Shown here: piece by piece, positions 9,069 through 16,224 of the stretch
How the letters are laid out: each line of letters begins with the position of its first letter
Numbering within the stretch: position 1 is the stretch's first letter
From: Rugosimonospora acidiphila
Lineage (GTDB): Bacteria > Actinomycetota > Actinomycetes > Mycobacteriales > Micromonosporaceae
Assembly (NCBI RefSeq): GCF_039543385.1
Contig: NZ_BAABJQ010000005.1
Location: 124,001-188,000 of the forward strand
Length of the DNA: 64,000 nt
Direction: 5' to 3'
Notes under the pieces: model-generated
Database searches by the model: none
What the model saw: only the letters and a program-made list of their open reading frames with translations
Told to the model about the DNA's origin: nothing
Program-made: the position numbers and the translations under genes

Positions 9069-10085
9069 TCAGCCGGGGGCCGGCCGCTGGACGTCGCGCT
9101 CCAGGATGTCGCCGTACCGGGCCAGCACCCGGGCGCGAAGCTCGGGATCGTTGCGCGGTACCGGCTCCAGAAAGACCTCGTCGAGATCGGTGAACTCCTG
9201 GCGCAGCGAGGCATCGATGCGCACACAGGCCCGCTCCAGCTCGGCCGCGCTCAGTGAATCCTGGAAGTCGAGCCGGGCGCACAGCAGGATGTTGTCGCTT
9301 CCCACGATCATCGTGAGGATGTCGACCACCTTCTCCACCTCCGGCTGTTCGGCCAGCCGGATCCGGATCGCGCGAACCAGCCTCACGTTGGCCTGCTGCC
9401 CGATCAGCAGCCCCTTGCTGGTCTGTGCCAGCTGGTACGCCACCACGACCAGCAGCGCGGCGATCGCCAGCGCGGCCGTGCCGTCGTACACGGCCGAGCC
9501 GGTGGCCTGGTGCAGCGCCAGCCCGGCGAAGGCCAGCACGATGCCGATGAGCGCGGCGGAGTCCTCCAGCACCACGCTCTTGACCGTCGGGTCCCGGGGA
9601 TTGCGCAGATAGGCCCGCCACGTTTCGCCCATCCTCGCCGACTCCGCCCGCAGTTGCCGGACACCCTGGCTGAACGAGATGCCCTCCAGCACCGCCGACA
9701 GGCCGAGCACCGCGTATCCGACCCAGGCCCGGCCCTCCTCGCCGCCGTGGCCGCGCAGCGTGCGGTACCCCTCGTAGAACGAGAAGGCGGCGCCCGACGC
9801 CAGGATGCCGATCGCGGCGAGCAGCGACCAGAAGAACCGCTCCTTGCCGTACCCGAACGGGTGACGCCGGTCGGCCGGGCGGCGCGAGCGGCGCAGCGCG
9901 GTGAGCAGCAACAGCTCGGTGACCGTGTCGCCGACCGAGTGCGCCGCCTCGGACAGCAGCGCCGCCGAGCCGGTCAGCAGCCCGGCCAGCGCCTTGAGGA
10001 TGGCGATGCCGAGGTTGGCGGCCAGGGCCAGCAGGACGGTGACGGTGCTGCCGTCCTGCGACTTGTTCTGGCTCGCCGTCGTCAT
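9069..10085 (-). CDS. Cation diffusion facilitator transporter
   Basis: 338-residue CDF family protein, a proton-coupled efflux pump for divalent metals such as Zn or Mn. The N-terminal half contains the transmembrane helices with the metal-site helix LLSEAAHSVGDTVTELLLL (His and Asp ligands) and the family motif HPFGYGKERFFWSL near residue 80. The C-terminal ~95 residues form the cytoplasmic dimerisation domain. Start ATG 10085 is preferred over 10094 because GGAAGG lies about 9 nt upstream of the former and abuts the latter. A palindrome at 10196-10215 may be a metal-regulator site. Substrate metal is not predictable. Confidence 0.9.
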   Translation of the reverse strand: MTTASQNKSQDGSTVTVLLALAANLGIAILKALAGLLTGSAALLSEAAHSVGDTVTELLLLTALRRSRRPADRRHPFGYGKERFFWSLLAAIGILASGAAFSFYEGYRTLRGHGGEEGRAWVGYAVLGLSAVLEGISFSQGVRQLRAESARMGETWRAYLRNPRDPTVKSVVLEDSAALIGIVLAFAGLALHQATGSAVYDGTAALAIAALLVVVAYQLAQTSKGLLIGQQANVRLVRAIRIRLAEQPEVEKVVDILTMIVGSDNILLCARLDFQDSLSAAELERACVRIDASLRQEFTDLDEVFLEPVPRNDPELRARVLARYGDILERDVQRPAPG

Positions 10086-10195
10086 GGGTCTCATCCTTCC
10101 GGCTGCCGGCGCTTCGCGCCTCCCCGGGACCTCGAAAAGGCTTCGCGTCGCCGGATCGACCGACCGTCGCCGAGATCCCCGCCGACCCGTGAAGC

Positions 10196-10215
10196 CTCCA
10201 CAGTAGACAGTGGAG
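10196..10215. promoter_or_regulatory. Palindromic candidate operator upstream of CDF gene
   Basis: CTCCAC-N8-GTGGAG at 10196-10215; the spacer is itself partly symmetric (AGTAGACA). It lies about 110 nt upstream of the CDF start. It could bind a metal-responsive or BlaI-like repressor. This is inference from symmetry and position only. Confidence 0.35.
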
Positions 10216-10348
10216 CCATCCACCGGCCGGGCGACCCCGGCTCCGCCGCCGCGCAACCCGGCTTCGCCGGCCGACCGGAGGCCGATTCACTCGGCGCGTG
10301 CCAGAATAGGGACACTGACCCCAGGACCGCCGTAATCCGACGATTTCC

Positions 10349-10440
10349 GATCAAGGCGTTTTCAAGATCAGGGCAACCCAAGATCAAGGCAACTCGGGAT
10401 CAGGCAATTTCGGATCAGGGCAATTTCGGGATCAAGAGGT
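10349..10440. repeat. Six-copy ~16-bp tandem repeat (GATCARGGCAA type)
   Basis: Units begin at 10349, 10366, 10382, 10398, 10413 and 10430, with spacing of 15-17 bp. Each starts GATCA and most continue RGGCAA; units 4 and 5 share GGCAATTTCG. The array is AT-richer than its surroundings and ends just before the ribosome site of the 48-residue membrane protein at 10449. The spacing is not a multiple of three and no frame is usefully open, so it is probably a binding array, a transcribed leader, or a drifting minisatellite. Confidence 0.9.
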
Positions 10441-10448
10441 GAGGCGTC

Positions 10449-10595
10449 ATGCCCGACTCTCCCCGCACGATCGCCGCCCACCGGGCGGCCCGCCGCCGGC
10501 GGGTCCGGCTGACCCTGCTGATCAGCGCCGGCGTCGTCGCATTCTTCGTGCTGTGCTGCGGCGGCATGTTCGCCGGGGTCCAGTCGCCGTTCTGA
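10449..10595 (+). CDS. 48-residue single-pass membrane protein
   Basis: Short protein: a polar, Arg-rich N-terminus (residues 1-19, PRTIAAHRAARRRRVR), one hydrophobic helix (about 20-42, TLLISAGVVAFFVLCCGGMF with two adjacent Cys), then a six-residue tail. The positive-inside rule predicts an N-in, C-out topology. The AGAGGTGAGG ribosome site lies a few bases before ATG 10449. I do not recognise a family. The unusual repeat array immediately upstream is the main clue that expression is controlled. Confidence 0.6.
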   Translation: MPDSPRTIAAHRAARRRRVRLTLLISAGVVAFFVLCCGGMFAGVQSPF

Positions 10596-10694
10596 CCCCG
10601 ACAGCTCCCGCCGCACGGCCCGGCCGACCAGCGGGGCCAGGGGTCCGGTCGCTGGGTGGATTGGGGCATTTCGGGGTATCAGCCGGTGTTCGGG

Positions 10695-11342
10695 CTAGTG
10701 CCCCAGGCCGGCCACCAAGTTGATCGTGACGGCCACGATGACCGTGCCGAACATGTAGGACAGCATGGCGTGGCGCAGCGCGATCGACCGCGCCTCCTTG
10801 GTCTCCAGCTTGGTGTCGGAGACCTGGAAGGTCATGCCGATCGTGAACGCCATGTAGGCGAAGTCCGAGTAGGCCGGCGCCTCGGTCTGGTTGAAGCCCA
10901 CTCCCCCGTCCGGCCCGGTGTAGTACATCCGGGCATAGCGCAGGGTGAACGTGGTGTGCACCAGGGTCCAGGACAGCACGATGCTGGCGATAGCGAGCAC
11001 GACCAGGAGAAACTCGGCCATCCCCTTGGCGTGCCTGGCCTGTACCAGCACGAAGCCGACCGCCACCAGGCTCGCCACGGCGGCGAAGATCAGCAGCACG
11101 TCGGCGATGGGCCGGGTCGGGTCCTCGTGCCCGGCCCGCTGCGCGGTCCGTTCGGCGTTCATCGGCCAGATCACCGACCAGATCAGGCCCACCCAGGTCA
11201 GCGCCATCGCGTCCCAGCCGATGAGCGGAGCCAGCCTCCCGGGGCCGAAGACGCCGGCGAGGGCCCCGCCGATCAGGCCGGCGGCGGCGGCCAGGCCGAC
11301 CCTGGCCACCGCCGAGTGGTGCTCCGGCGTCCTGAATGGCAT
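10695..11342 (-). CDS. DUF1345 integral membrane protein
   Basis: 215-residue protein with five to six predicted transmembrane segments. It has the DUF1345 signatures TFTLRYARMYY and YSDFAYMAFTIGMTFQVSD. The family is widespread but uncharacterised. It lies alone, divergent from the serA region. Length is normal and no truncation is seen. Confidence 0.88.
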   Translation of the reverse strand: MPFRTPEHHSAVARVGLAAAAGLIGGALAGVFGPGRLAPLIGWDAMALTWVGLIWSVIWPMNAERTAQRAGHEDPTRPIADVLLIFAAVASLVAVGFVLVQARHAKGMAEFLLVVLAIASIVLSWTLVHTTFTLRYARMYYTGPDGGVGFNQTEAPAYSDFAYMAFTIGMTFQVSDTKLETKEARSIALRHAMLSYMFGTVIVAVTINLVAGLGH

Positions 11343-11516
11343 GGCCCTGTCCTACCCACATCCCGCCCCGCCACCCGGCGCGCCGCAGCGTACGGGCGCC
11401 GCCCCCGCCACGAGGACACCCGGTGGCCCGCTCACGGCGCCCCGTGGGGGGCGCCCGGCCGCGTCACTCGGCGGTGGCGGGCGCCACCGGAGGGCCGGGT
11501 TTGGGCAAGCCTGGGC

Positions 11517-11522
11517 TAGGCT
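11517..11522 (+). promoter_or_regulatory. -10 element upstream of leader peptide/serA
   Basis: TAGGCT fits the actinobacterial TANNNT -10 consensus and lies 6 nt before a GTG, the spacing seen for leaderless transcripts. No good -35 is visible. Confidence 0.45.
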
Positions 11523-11528
11523 CGACCG

Positions 11529-11585
11529 GTGGCCGGACCCATTGTCGCGTCCGGCGGGCTGGGGCTCGGCTCGGAACTGGACTGA
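11529..11585 (+). CDS. Possible 18-residue leader peptide of serA
   Basis: GTG at 11529 opens an 18-codon frame rich in Gly (5) and containing two Ser. Its TGA overlaps the serA ATG as TGATG. The start is 6 nt downstream of the -10 TAGGCT, so the transcript would be leaderless. The serA gene itself has only a weak ribosome site, so coupling through this peptide is plausible. No family match is expected for such a short peptide. Treat as a hypothesis. Confidence 0.4.
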   Translation: MAGPIVASGGLGLGSELD

Positions 11586-12802
11586 TGATGATCGACCGCG
11601 AAAAGGTACGAGTACTTCTTCTCGAGAACATCCATCCGGATGCGATTTCCCGGATGGAGGCCGAGGGCTACCACGTGGAGACCCTCGGGCGGGCGCTGGA
11701 CGAGGACGAGTTGATCGAGCGGATCGACGGCGTCTCGCTGCTGGGCATCCGATCAAAGACGCAGGTCACCGCGCGGGTCATTGAGGCCGCGTCCGATCTG
11801 GTCGCCATTGGTGCGTTCTGCATCGGTACCGACCAGATTGACCTGTCCGCCGCGGCCGCCGCCGGCGTCGCCGTCTTCAATGCGCCCTTCTCCAACACCC
11901 GCAGCGTGGTCGAGCTCGCGCTCGCGGAGATCATCGCTCTCACCCGGCGGCTGACCGAGAAGAACTCGGGAATGCACGCCGGACTCTGGGACAAGGCCGC
12001 CGACGGCAGCCACGAGGTGCGCGGGCGCAGCCTGGGCATCGTCGGGTACGGCAACATCGGTACCCAGCTCTCGGTGCTGGCCGAGAACCTGGGCATGCGC
12101 GTGTACTTCTACGACACCGCGGACAAGCTGACCCTGGGTAACGCGCAGCGCTGCGGCACCCTCGACGAGCTGCTCGAGCGCTCCGACGTGGTGACCCTGC
12201 ACGTGGACGGCCGGCCGGGCAACAGCGGATTCTTCGGCGAGGAGCAGTTCGCCAGGATGCGCGAGCACAGCCTGTTCCTCAACCTCAGCCGCGGCTTCGT
12301 TATCGACCACGCGGCGCTGCGCCGGCACCTGGCCTCCGGGCACCTGGCCGGCGCGGCCGTGGACGTCTTCCCCGAGGAGCCCAAGGGCCGGGGTGACGAG
12401 TTCGTCTCCGAGCTGCGCGGCCTGCCCAACGTGATCCTCACCCCGCACATCGGCGGCTCCACCGAGGAGGCGCAGGCGGACATCGGCGGGTTCGTGGCCG
12501 GCAAGCTGGCCCAGTACGTCAACGAGGGCAACACCACGCTGTCGTCGAACCTGCCGGCCATCGCGCTGCCGCAGCAGCCCGGCACCTACCGTTTGGTGCA
12601 CATCCACCGCAACATGCCCGGCGTACTGGCCCAGGTCAACAGCATCCTGGCGGAGCACGGCGTGAACGTGGAAGGGCAGTTGCTGTCCACCCGGGGCGAG
12701 CTGGGCTACCTGCTCACCGACATCGGCTCCGACTACTCGGAGAACGTGCTGACCCGGCTGCGGGACATGACCGAGACCGTGCGCCTTCGCGTGGTCAGGT
12801 GA
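11585..12802 (+). CDS. serA: D-3-phosphoglycerate dehydrogenase
   Basis: 405-residue cytoplasmic enzyme that oxidises 3-phosphoglycerate to 3-phosphohydroxypyruvate, the first step of serine synthesis. It is the short SerA form (E. coli-like length) without the ASB insert. It begins with VRVLLLENIHPDA, has the NAD-binding GYGNIGTQ motif near residue 145, the catalytic region with LNLSRGFVID and the His in LTPHIGGSTEEAQ, and a C-terminal ACT domain from about 330 (RLVHIHRNMPGVLAQVN) that senses serine. ATG 11585 is used; ATG 11588 is an alternative. Likely co-translated with the upstream leader peptide. Confidence 0.95.
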   Translation: MMIDREKVRVLLLENIHPDAISRMEAEGYHVETLGRALDEDELIERIDGVSLLGIRSKTQVTARVIEAASDLVAIGAFCIGTDQIDLSAAAAAGVAVFNAPFSNTRSVVELALAEIIALTRRLTEKNSGMHAGLWDKAADGSHEVRGRSLGIVGYGNIGTQLSVLAENLGMRVYFYDTADKLTLGNAQRCGTLDELLERSDVVTLHVDGRPGNSGFFGEEQFARMREHSLFLNLSRGFVIDHAALRRHLASGHLAGAAVDVFPEEPKGRGDEFVSELRGLPNVILTPHIGGSTEEAQADIGGFVAGKLAQYVNEGNTTLSSNLPAIALPQQPGTYRLVHIHRNMPGVLAQVNSILAEHGVNVEGQLLSTRGELGYLLTDIGSDYSENVLTRLRDMTETVRLRVVR

Positions 12803-12905
12803 CCCACCGGCCGGCCCGAGGCGAACGCCCGGGCCGGCCGCATGTCCGGCCACCGTTACCTGTCGGGTAATCGCGAATGCTCCGGGGCCGGGCGAGAATG
12901 GGGAC

Positions 12906-13703
12906 ATGATCAGCACTTCGCTCCAATCCCCCCGGCCGCCGGTCGGCGAACTGCTGCGCCAGTGGCGCGAGCGCCGCCGGCTCAGCCAGCTGGAGCTGTC
13001 CATCCAGGCCGACATCTCCACCCGCCACCTCAGTTTCGTGGAGACCGGGCGGTCCAAGCCGAGCAGCGAAATGATCGTGCGGCTGACCGAACAGCTGAAT
13101 GTGCCGCTGCGCGAACGCAACCAGGTCCTGCTGGCCGGCGGGTACGCGCCGGCGTACCCGGAGACCGCGCTGTCCGCGCCGGAGATGGCGGCGGTACGCG
13201 AGGCGGTCCGCCGGGTGCTGGCCGGGCACGAGCCGTACCCGGCCCTGATGGTCGACCGGCACTGGAACCTGTTGGACGCGAACGCCGGCATCGCCCTGTT
13301 CACCGAGGGCTGCGCGCCCGAGCTGCTGGCACCGCCGGTCAACGTGCTGCGGCTGGGGCTGCACCCGGGCGGGATGGCCCGGCACATCACGAATCTCGCG
13401 GAGTGGCGCGGGCACCTGCTCGACCGGCTGCAGCGGCAGGCCGCGGCGACCGCCGACCCGGTGCTGTCCGAGCTGCACGAGGAGGTGTCGGCGTACCAGT
13501 CGCCGGAGCACCCGGCCGGGTCGCCGGCGATCGGTCCGTCCATTGTGGTGCCGCTGCACTACCGGTACGGCGACCGGAACCTTTCGTTCTTCAGCACCAC
13601 GGCCGTGTTCGGCACCCCGCTGGACATCACCCTGTCCGAGCTGGCGATCGAGTCCTTCTTCCCGGCCGATCCGCAGACGGCCGCGTTCCTGACCGCCCGG
13701 TAG
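12906..13703 (+). CDS. XRE/MmyB-type transcriptional regulator
   Basis: 265-residue DNA-binding regulator. Residues 10-70 form an HTH_3 domain (RQWRERRRLSQLELSIQAD, then HLSFVETGRSKPS). The rest matches the MmyB-like ligand-binding domain (VDRHWNLLDANAGIALF, then an ALRLGLHP-type segment, here LRLGLHPGGMARHI), which in relatives binds fatty acids and controls nearby redox enzymes. It runs convergently with the exporter/oxidoreductase pair at 13734-15843, its most obvious candidate target. Start ATG 12906; the bases GAGAAT six nt upstream could be a -10 for a leaderless message. Confidence 0.9.
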   Translation: MISTSLQSPRPPVGELLRQWRERRRLSQLELSIQADISTRHLSFVETGRSKPSSEMIVRLTEQLNVPLRERNQVLLAGGYAPAYPETALSAPEMAAVREAVRRVLAGHEPYPALMVDRHWNLLDANAGIALFTEGCAPELLAPPVNVLRLGLHPGGMARHITNLAEWRGHLLDRLQRQAAATADPVLSELHEEVSAYQSPEHPAGSPAIGPSIVVPLHYRYGDRNLSFFSTTAVFGTPLDITLSELAIESFFPADPQTAAFLTAR

Positions 13704-13733
13704 CTCCCGCCACCGTCCACACTGGACTTTGTG

Positions 13734-15212
13734 TCAGGCGTGCCGGCCGGCCCGGTCGGCGCGCCGTTGGCGCGCGTTCTCGGCCCGCCCGGCGAACACG
13801 TCGACCAGTGCCGCGCACAGCGCGACGACGTCGAACGCGACACTGAGTAGCACCGCCCGCTGGAAGGCGGACGAGTAGTCGTTGTGGGTGGAGGCGACGG
13901 TCGCGAAGAACACCGACCCGACCGTGGCGATGCCGATCGCCGAGCCGATGCGCTGGAAGGTCTGCAGCACTCCGCCCGCGCTGCCGGCCTCGCGCACCGG
14001 CACCTCGGACAGGGTCAGGGTCAGGTTGGGTGAGATCACCGCTCCGCTGCCCACCCCGGCCAGCAGCAGTGGCGCCGCGGTGGCGAAGCCGACGCCGCGC
14101 CCGGGCACCAGATGCACCGCCACGACCGCACCGCCGACGCCGAGCGCCACCATCGCCAGGCCGGCCGCGACCAGCGGCCGGCCCAGCTTGGTGATCACGC
14201 GACCGGCCAGCGCCGCGGAGACCGCGGAGCCGGCCGCGAACGGGGTGACCGCGACGCCCGCCTCCAGCGCGCTGTAGTGCTTCCCCTGCTGCAGGAAGAG
14301 GGTGAACACGAAGAAGGTGGCGGTGAAGCCGGCGAGGTAGATCAGACCTATCAGCAGGCCGAGCGCGTACGAGCGCCTGCGGAACAGCTCCAGGTTGATC
14401 AGGGAGTCGCGGCTGCGCCCGTACCGCCGCTCCCAGAAGATGAACGCGACGAATACCCCCACCGCGGCGACCACCAACAGCCACTTGGCCTGGCCGCGCC
14501 ACTCCTGCTCCTCGGCCAGCGGCAGCAGGAGCAGGACCACCCCGAGGCCGAGCAGGATCACGCCGACCGGGTCGAGGTGCTGCCGGCGGCGCTGCTCCGG
14601 GCGCCTGGCCGGGATCAGCCGGTACGCGAGGAGGATGGCCAGGGCGCCGATCGGCACGTTGACGTAGAACACGTACCGCCAGCCCTCCCGCTCGCCGAAG
14701 ATCGCGATGAGCACCCCGCCGAGCAGCGGTCCGACCGCCGTGGAGATGCCGATCGTGGCGCCCAGCAGGCCGAAGGCCCGGCCCCGCTCGGCGCCCCGGA
14801 ACAGCTGCTGGATCAGCCCGCTCACCTGCGGAATGAGCAGGCCGGCCGCCAGTCCCTGGATCAACCGGGTGATGATGAGCAGCATCGCGTTGGGCGAGAT
14901 GCCGCACCCGGCGCTGGCCAGCGCGAACACCGCCACGCCGAGGATGAACACGTTGCGCCGGCCGCGGGCGTCGCCGAACCGCCCGGAGGGGACCAGCACC
15001 AGCCCGAAGGTCAACGCGTACCCGGAGACCACCCATTGCAGGTCGCTCTGCGTACCGTGCAGCCCCACCTTGATCGAGGGCAGCGCGACGTTGACGATGC
15101 TGACGTCCAGCAGCGACATGAACCCGGCCACCAGGCAGACCGCGAGGGCCTTCCAGCGGCGCGGGTCGGGCGTGTATTCGGCCGACTCCTCGGCGGCCCC
15201 GCCTGCCTGCAC
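13734..15212 (-). CDS. DHA2-family MFS drug exporter
   Basis: 492-residue, 14-helix major facilitator of the DHA2 (EmrB/QacA) type, expected to export drugs or metabolites with protons. It has motif A-like GRFGDARGRRN and the antiporter motif C region GISTAVGPLLGG. Early ALPSIKVGL and WVVSGYALTFGL are typical DHA2 sequences. The C-terminal tail is Arg-rich. The GTG start at 15212 follows the stop of the oxidoreductase gene by 7 nt, so the two form an operon. Substrate is not predictable. Confidence 0.92.
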   Translation of the reverse strand: MQAGGAAEESAEYTPDPRRWKALAVCLVAGFMSLLDVSIVNVALPSIKVGLHGTQSDLQWVVSGYALTFGLVLVPSGRFGDARGRRNVFILGVAVFALASAGCGISPNAMLLIITRLIQGLAAGLLIPQVSGLIQQLFRGAERGRAFGLLGATIGISTAVGPLLGGVLIAIFGEREGWRYVFYVNVPIGALAILLAYRLIPARRPEQRRRQHLDPVGVILLGLGVVLLLLPLAEEQEWRGQAKWLLVVAAVGVFVAFIFWERRYGRSRDSLINLELFRRRSYALGLLIGLIYLAGFTATFFVFTLFLQQGKHYSALEAGVAVTPFAAGSAVSAALAGRVITKLGRPLVAAGLAMVALGVGGAVVAVHLVPGRGVGFATAAPLLLAGVGSGAVISPNLTLTLSEVPVREAGSAGGVLQTFQRIGSAIGIATVGSVFFATVASTHNDYSSAFQRAVLLSVAFDVVALCAALVDVFAGRAENARQRRADRAGRHA

Positions 15213-15219
15213 GACCGGC

Positions 15220-15843
15220 TCAGCTCAGCCGCGGAAGCAGCTCGTTCGCGGGCAGTTCGGTGCCGTACACCGGGGAGCCGGGTTGCTGTTTGCGTCCTCC
15301 CTGGGCCAGGCCGCCCGAGTCCACCGGCTGGAAGCCCATCTCCTCGATGAGGTCGAACACGCAGCGCTTGGCGCCGTCGTCGTCGCCGGCGACCGGGACC
15401 CCGTACAGCAGCGCCTCGCCGCCGGTGCGCGGGGTGTCCTGCAGGGTGTCCCAGGGGATCGTGTTGAACGCCTTGACCACCCGGGAATCGCGCAGGTGCC
15501 GCTGGACCAGTTCGCTGGACGTGGTGCTGTCGGAGTCCAGGTCGGGGTAGCGGCCGTCGCGTTCCGGGTAGTAGTTCGTCGCATCCACCACCGGCTTGCC
15601 GGCCAGTTCCTCGGCCGGGGCCTCGCGGTAGCGGCCGAACGGCACCGAGAGCACCGCCAACTCGCCGAATCGGGCGGCCCGGGCCGGGGTCTCGGCGCGC
15701 GCCTTGGTGCCGAGGCTGGACTCCAGCTCGCGCAGCGTCTCCGGTCCCCGCGAATTGGCGATGGCCACGTCGTGCCCGGCGGAGACGAAGTACCTGGCGA
15801 GGGTGCTGCCGATGTGCCCGGCTCCGATGATCCCGATCCGCAT
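15220..15843 (-). CDS. F420/NADP-type oxidoreductase
   Basis: 207-residue Rossmann-fold protein of the NADPH:F420 reductase-like family. The dinucleotide motif IGIIGAGHIGSTLARYF is at the N-terminus, followed by NSRGPET (phosphate contact), VVDATNYY and VVKAFNTIPW, which are characteristic of the group. Members reduce F420 or other acceptors with NAD(P)H; the acceptor here is unknown. First gene of a two-gene operon with the DHA2 exporter. Confidence 0.88.
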   Translation of the reverse strand: MRIGIIGAGHIGSTLARYFVSAGHDVAIANSRGPETLRELESSLGTKARAETPARAARFGELAVLSVPFGRYREAPAEELAGKPVVDATNYYPERDGRYPDLDSDSTTSSELVQRHLRDSRVVKAFNTIPWDTLQDTPRTGGEALLYGVPVAGDDDGAKRCVFDLIEEMGFQPVDSGGLAQGGRKQQPGSPVYGTELPANELLPRLS

Positions 15844-16224
15844 GACGACTAGCTACCCGGCCCCCGTCGGGCTAACCCTCAGGCCACCCGAAGCCGGACG
15901 TCTCGGCACTGAAACCCCGAGTTCGGCATTCATCGGTACTGACCCTGGAAAATGCGACGACGCGGGGCTGCGGGCAAACTGGGTGGGGCCAGCCGATACG
16001 CCGGTTCGGTGATGATGGCCAACAATGCCCCGTTTTGTTTGTCAGCAAGGTGACATCCGCCCGATGGCCACGATGATGACACTGGCGAAAATCGGGTTCG
16101 CACCGCAGGCTTTTTCCGGGGAGGATTCCCGTCCGGCGGTCCGACCATTTCCCACCCACCAGTTTCGCCGTTTGCACGACCGAAAGCATCTGACGATTAA
16201 CCGGGGACATTACGGAGGGGAACG
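15844..16224. other. Divergent promoter region of the exopolysaccharide locus
   Basis: No gene is supported. The region is less GC-rich than its neighbours. It holds a CRP-spaced palindrome (16040-16055) and, nearer the sugar transferase, TTGCAC at 16172, a weak -35 candidate. Confidence 0.6.
16040..16055. promoter_or_regulatory. Palindrome TGTCA-N6-TGACA upstream of sugar transferase
   Basis: Perfect 5-bp half sites separated by 6 bp, the geometry of CRP/FNR-type sites, about 170 nt upstream of the first exopolysaccharide gene. A regulator binding here could set expression of the locus. Inference from symmetry only. Confidence 0.4.

Larger units (their letters stand above)
10086..10448. other. 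Intergenic region with repeat array and palindrome
   Basis: No gene is supported here. The region lies between the divergent CDF transporter and small membrane protein genes. It carries a palindrome (10196-10215) on the CDF side and an AT-richer six-copy repeat array (10349-10440) on the other. Confidence 0.7.

Noticed and set aside
10091..10387. 98-codon frame in the repeat region upstream of the CDF gene
   Set aside because: It runs through the repeat array and the palindrome, has no motif, and the true small gene is on the plus strand at 10449.
11753..13543. 596-codon minus-strand frame opposite serA and the MmyB-type regulator
   Set aside because: Antisense shadow: both plus-strand genes have clear family motifs, this frame has none.
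13711..13730. Small hairpin GTCCA-CAC-TGGAC between convergent genes as terminator
   Set aside because: Only 5 bp of stem and a 3-nt T run; too weak to support.
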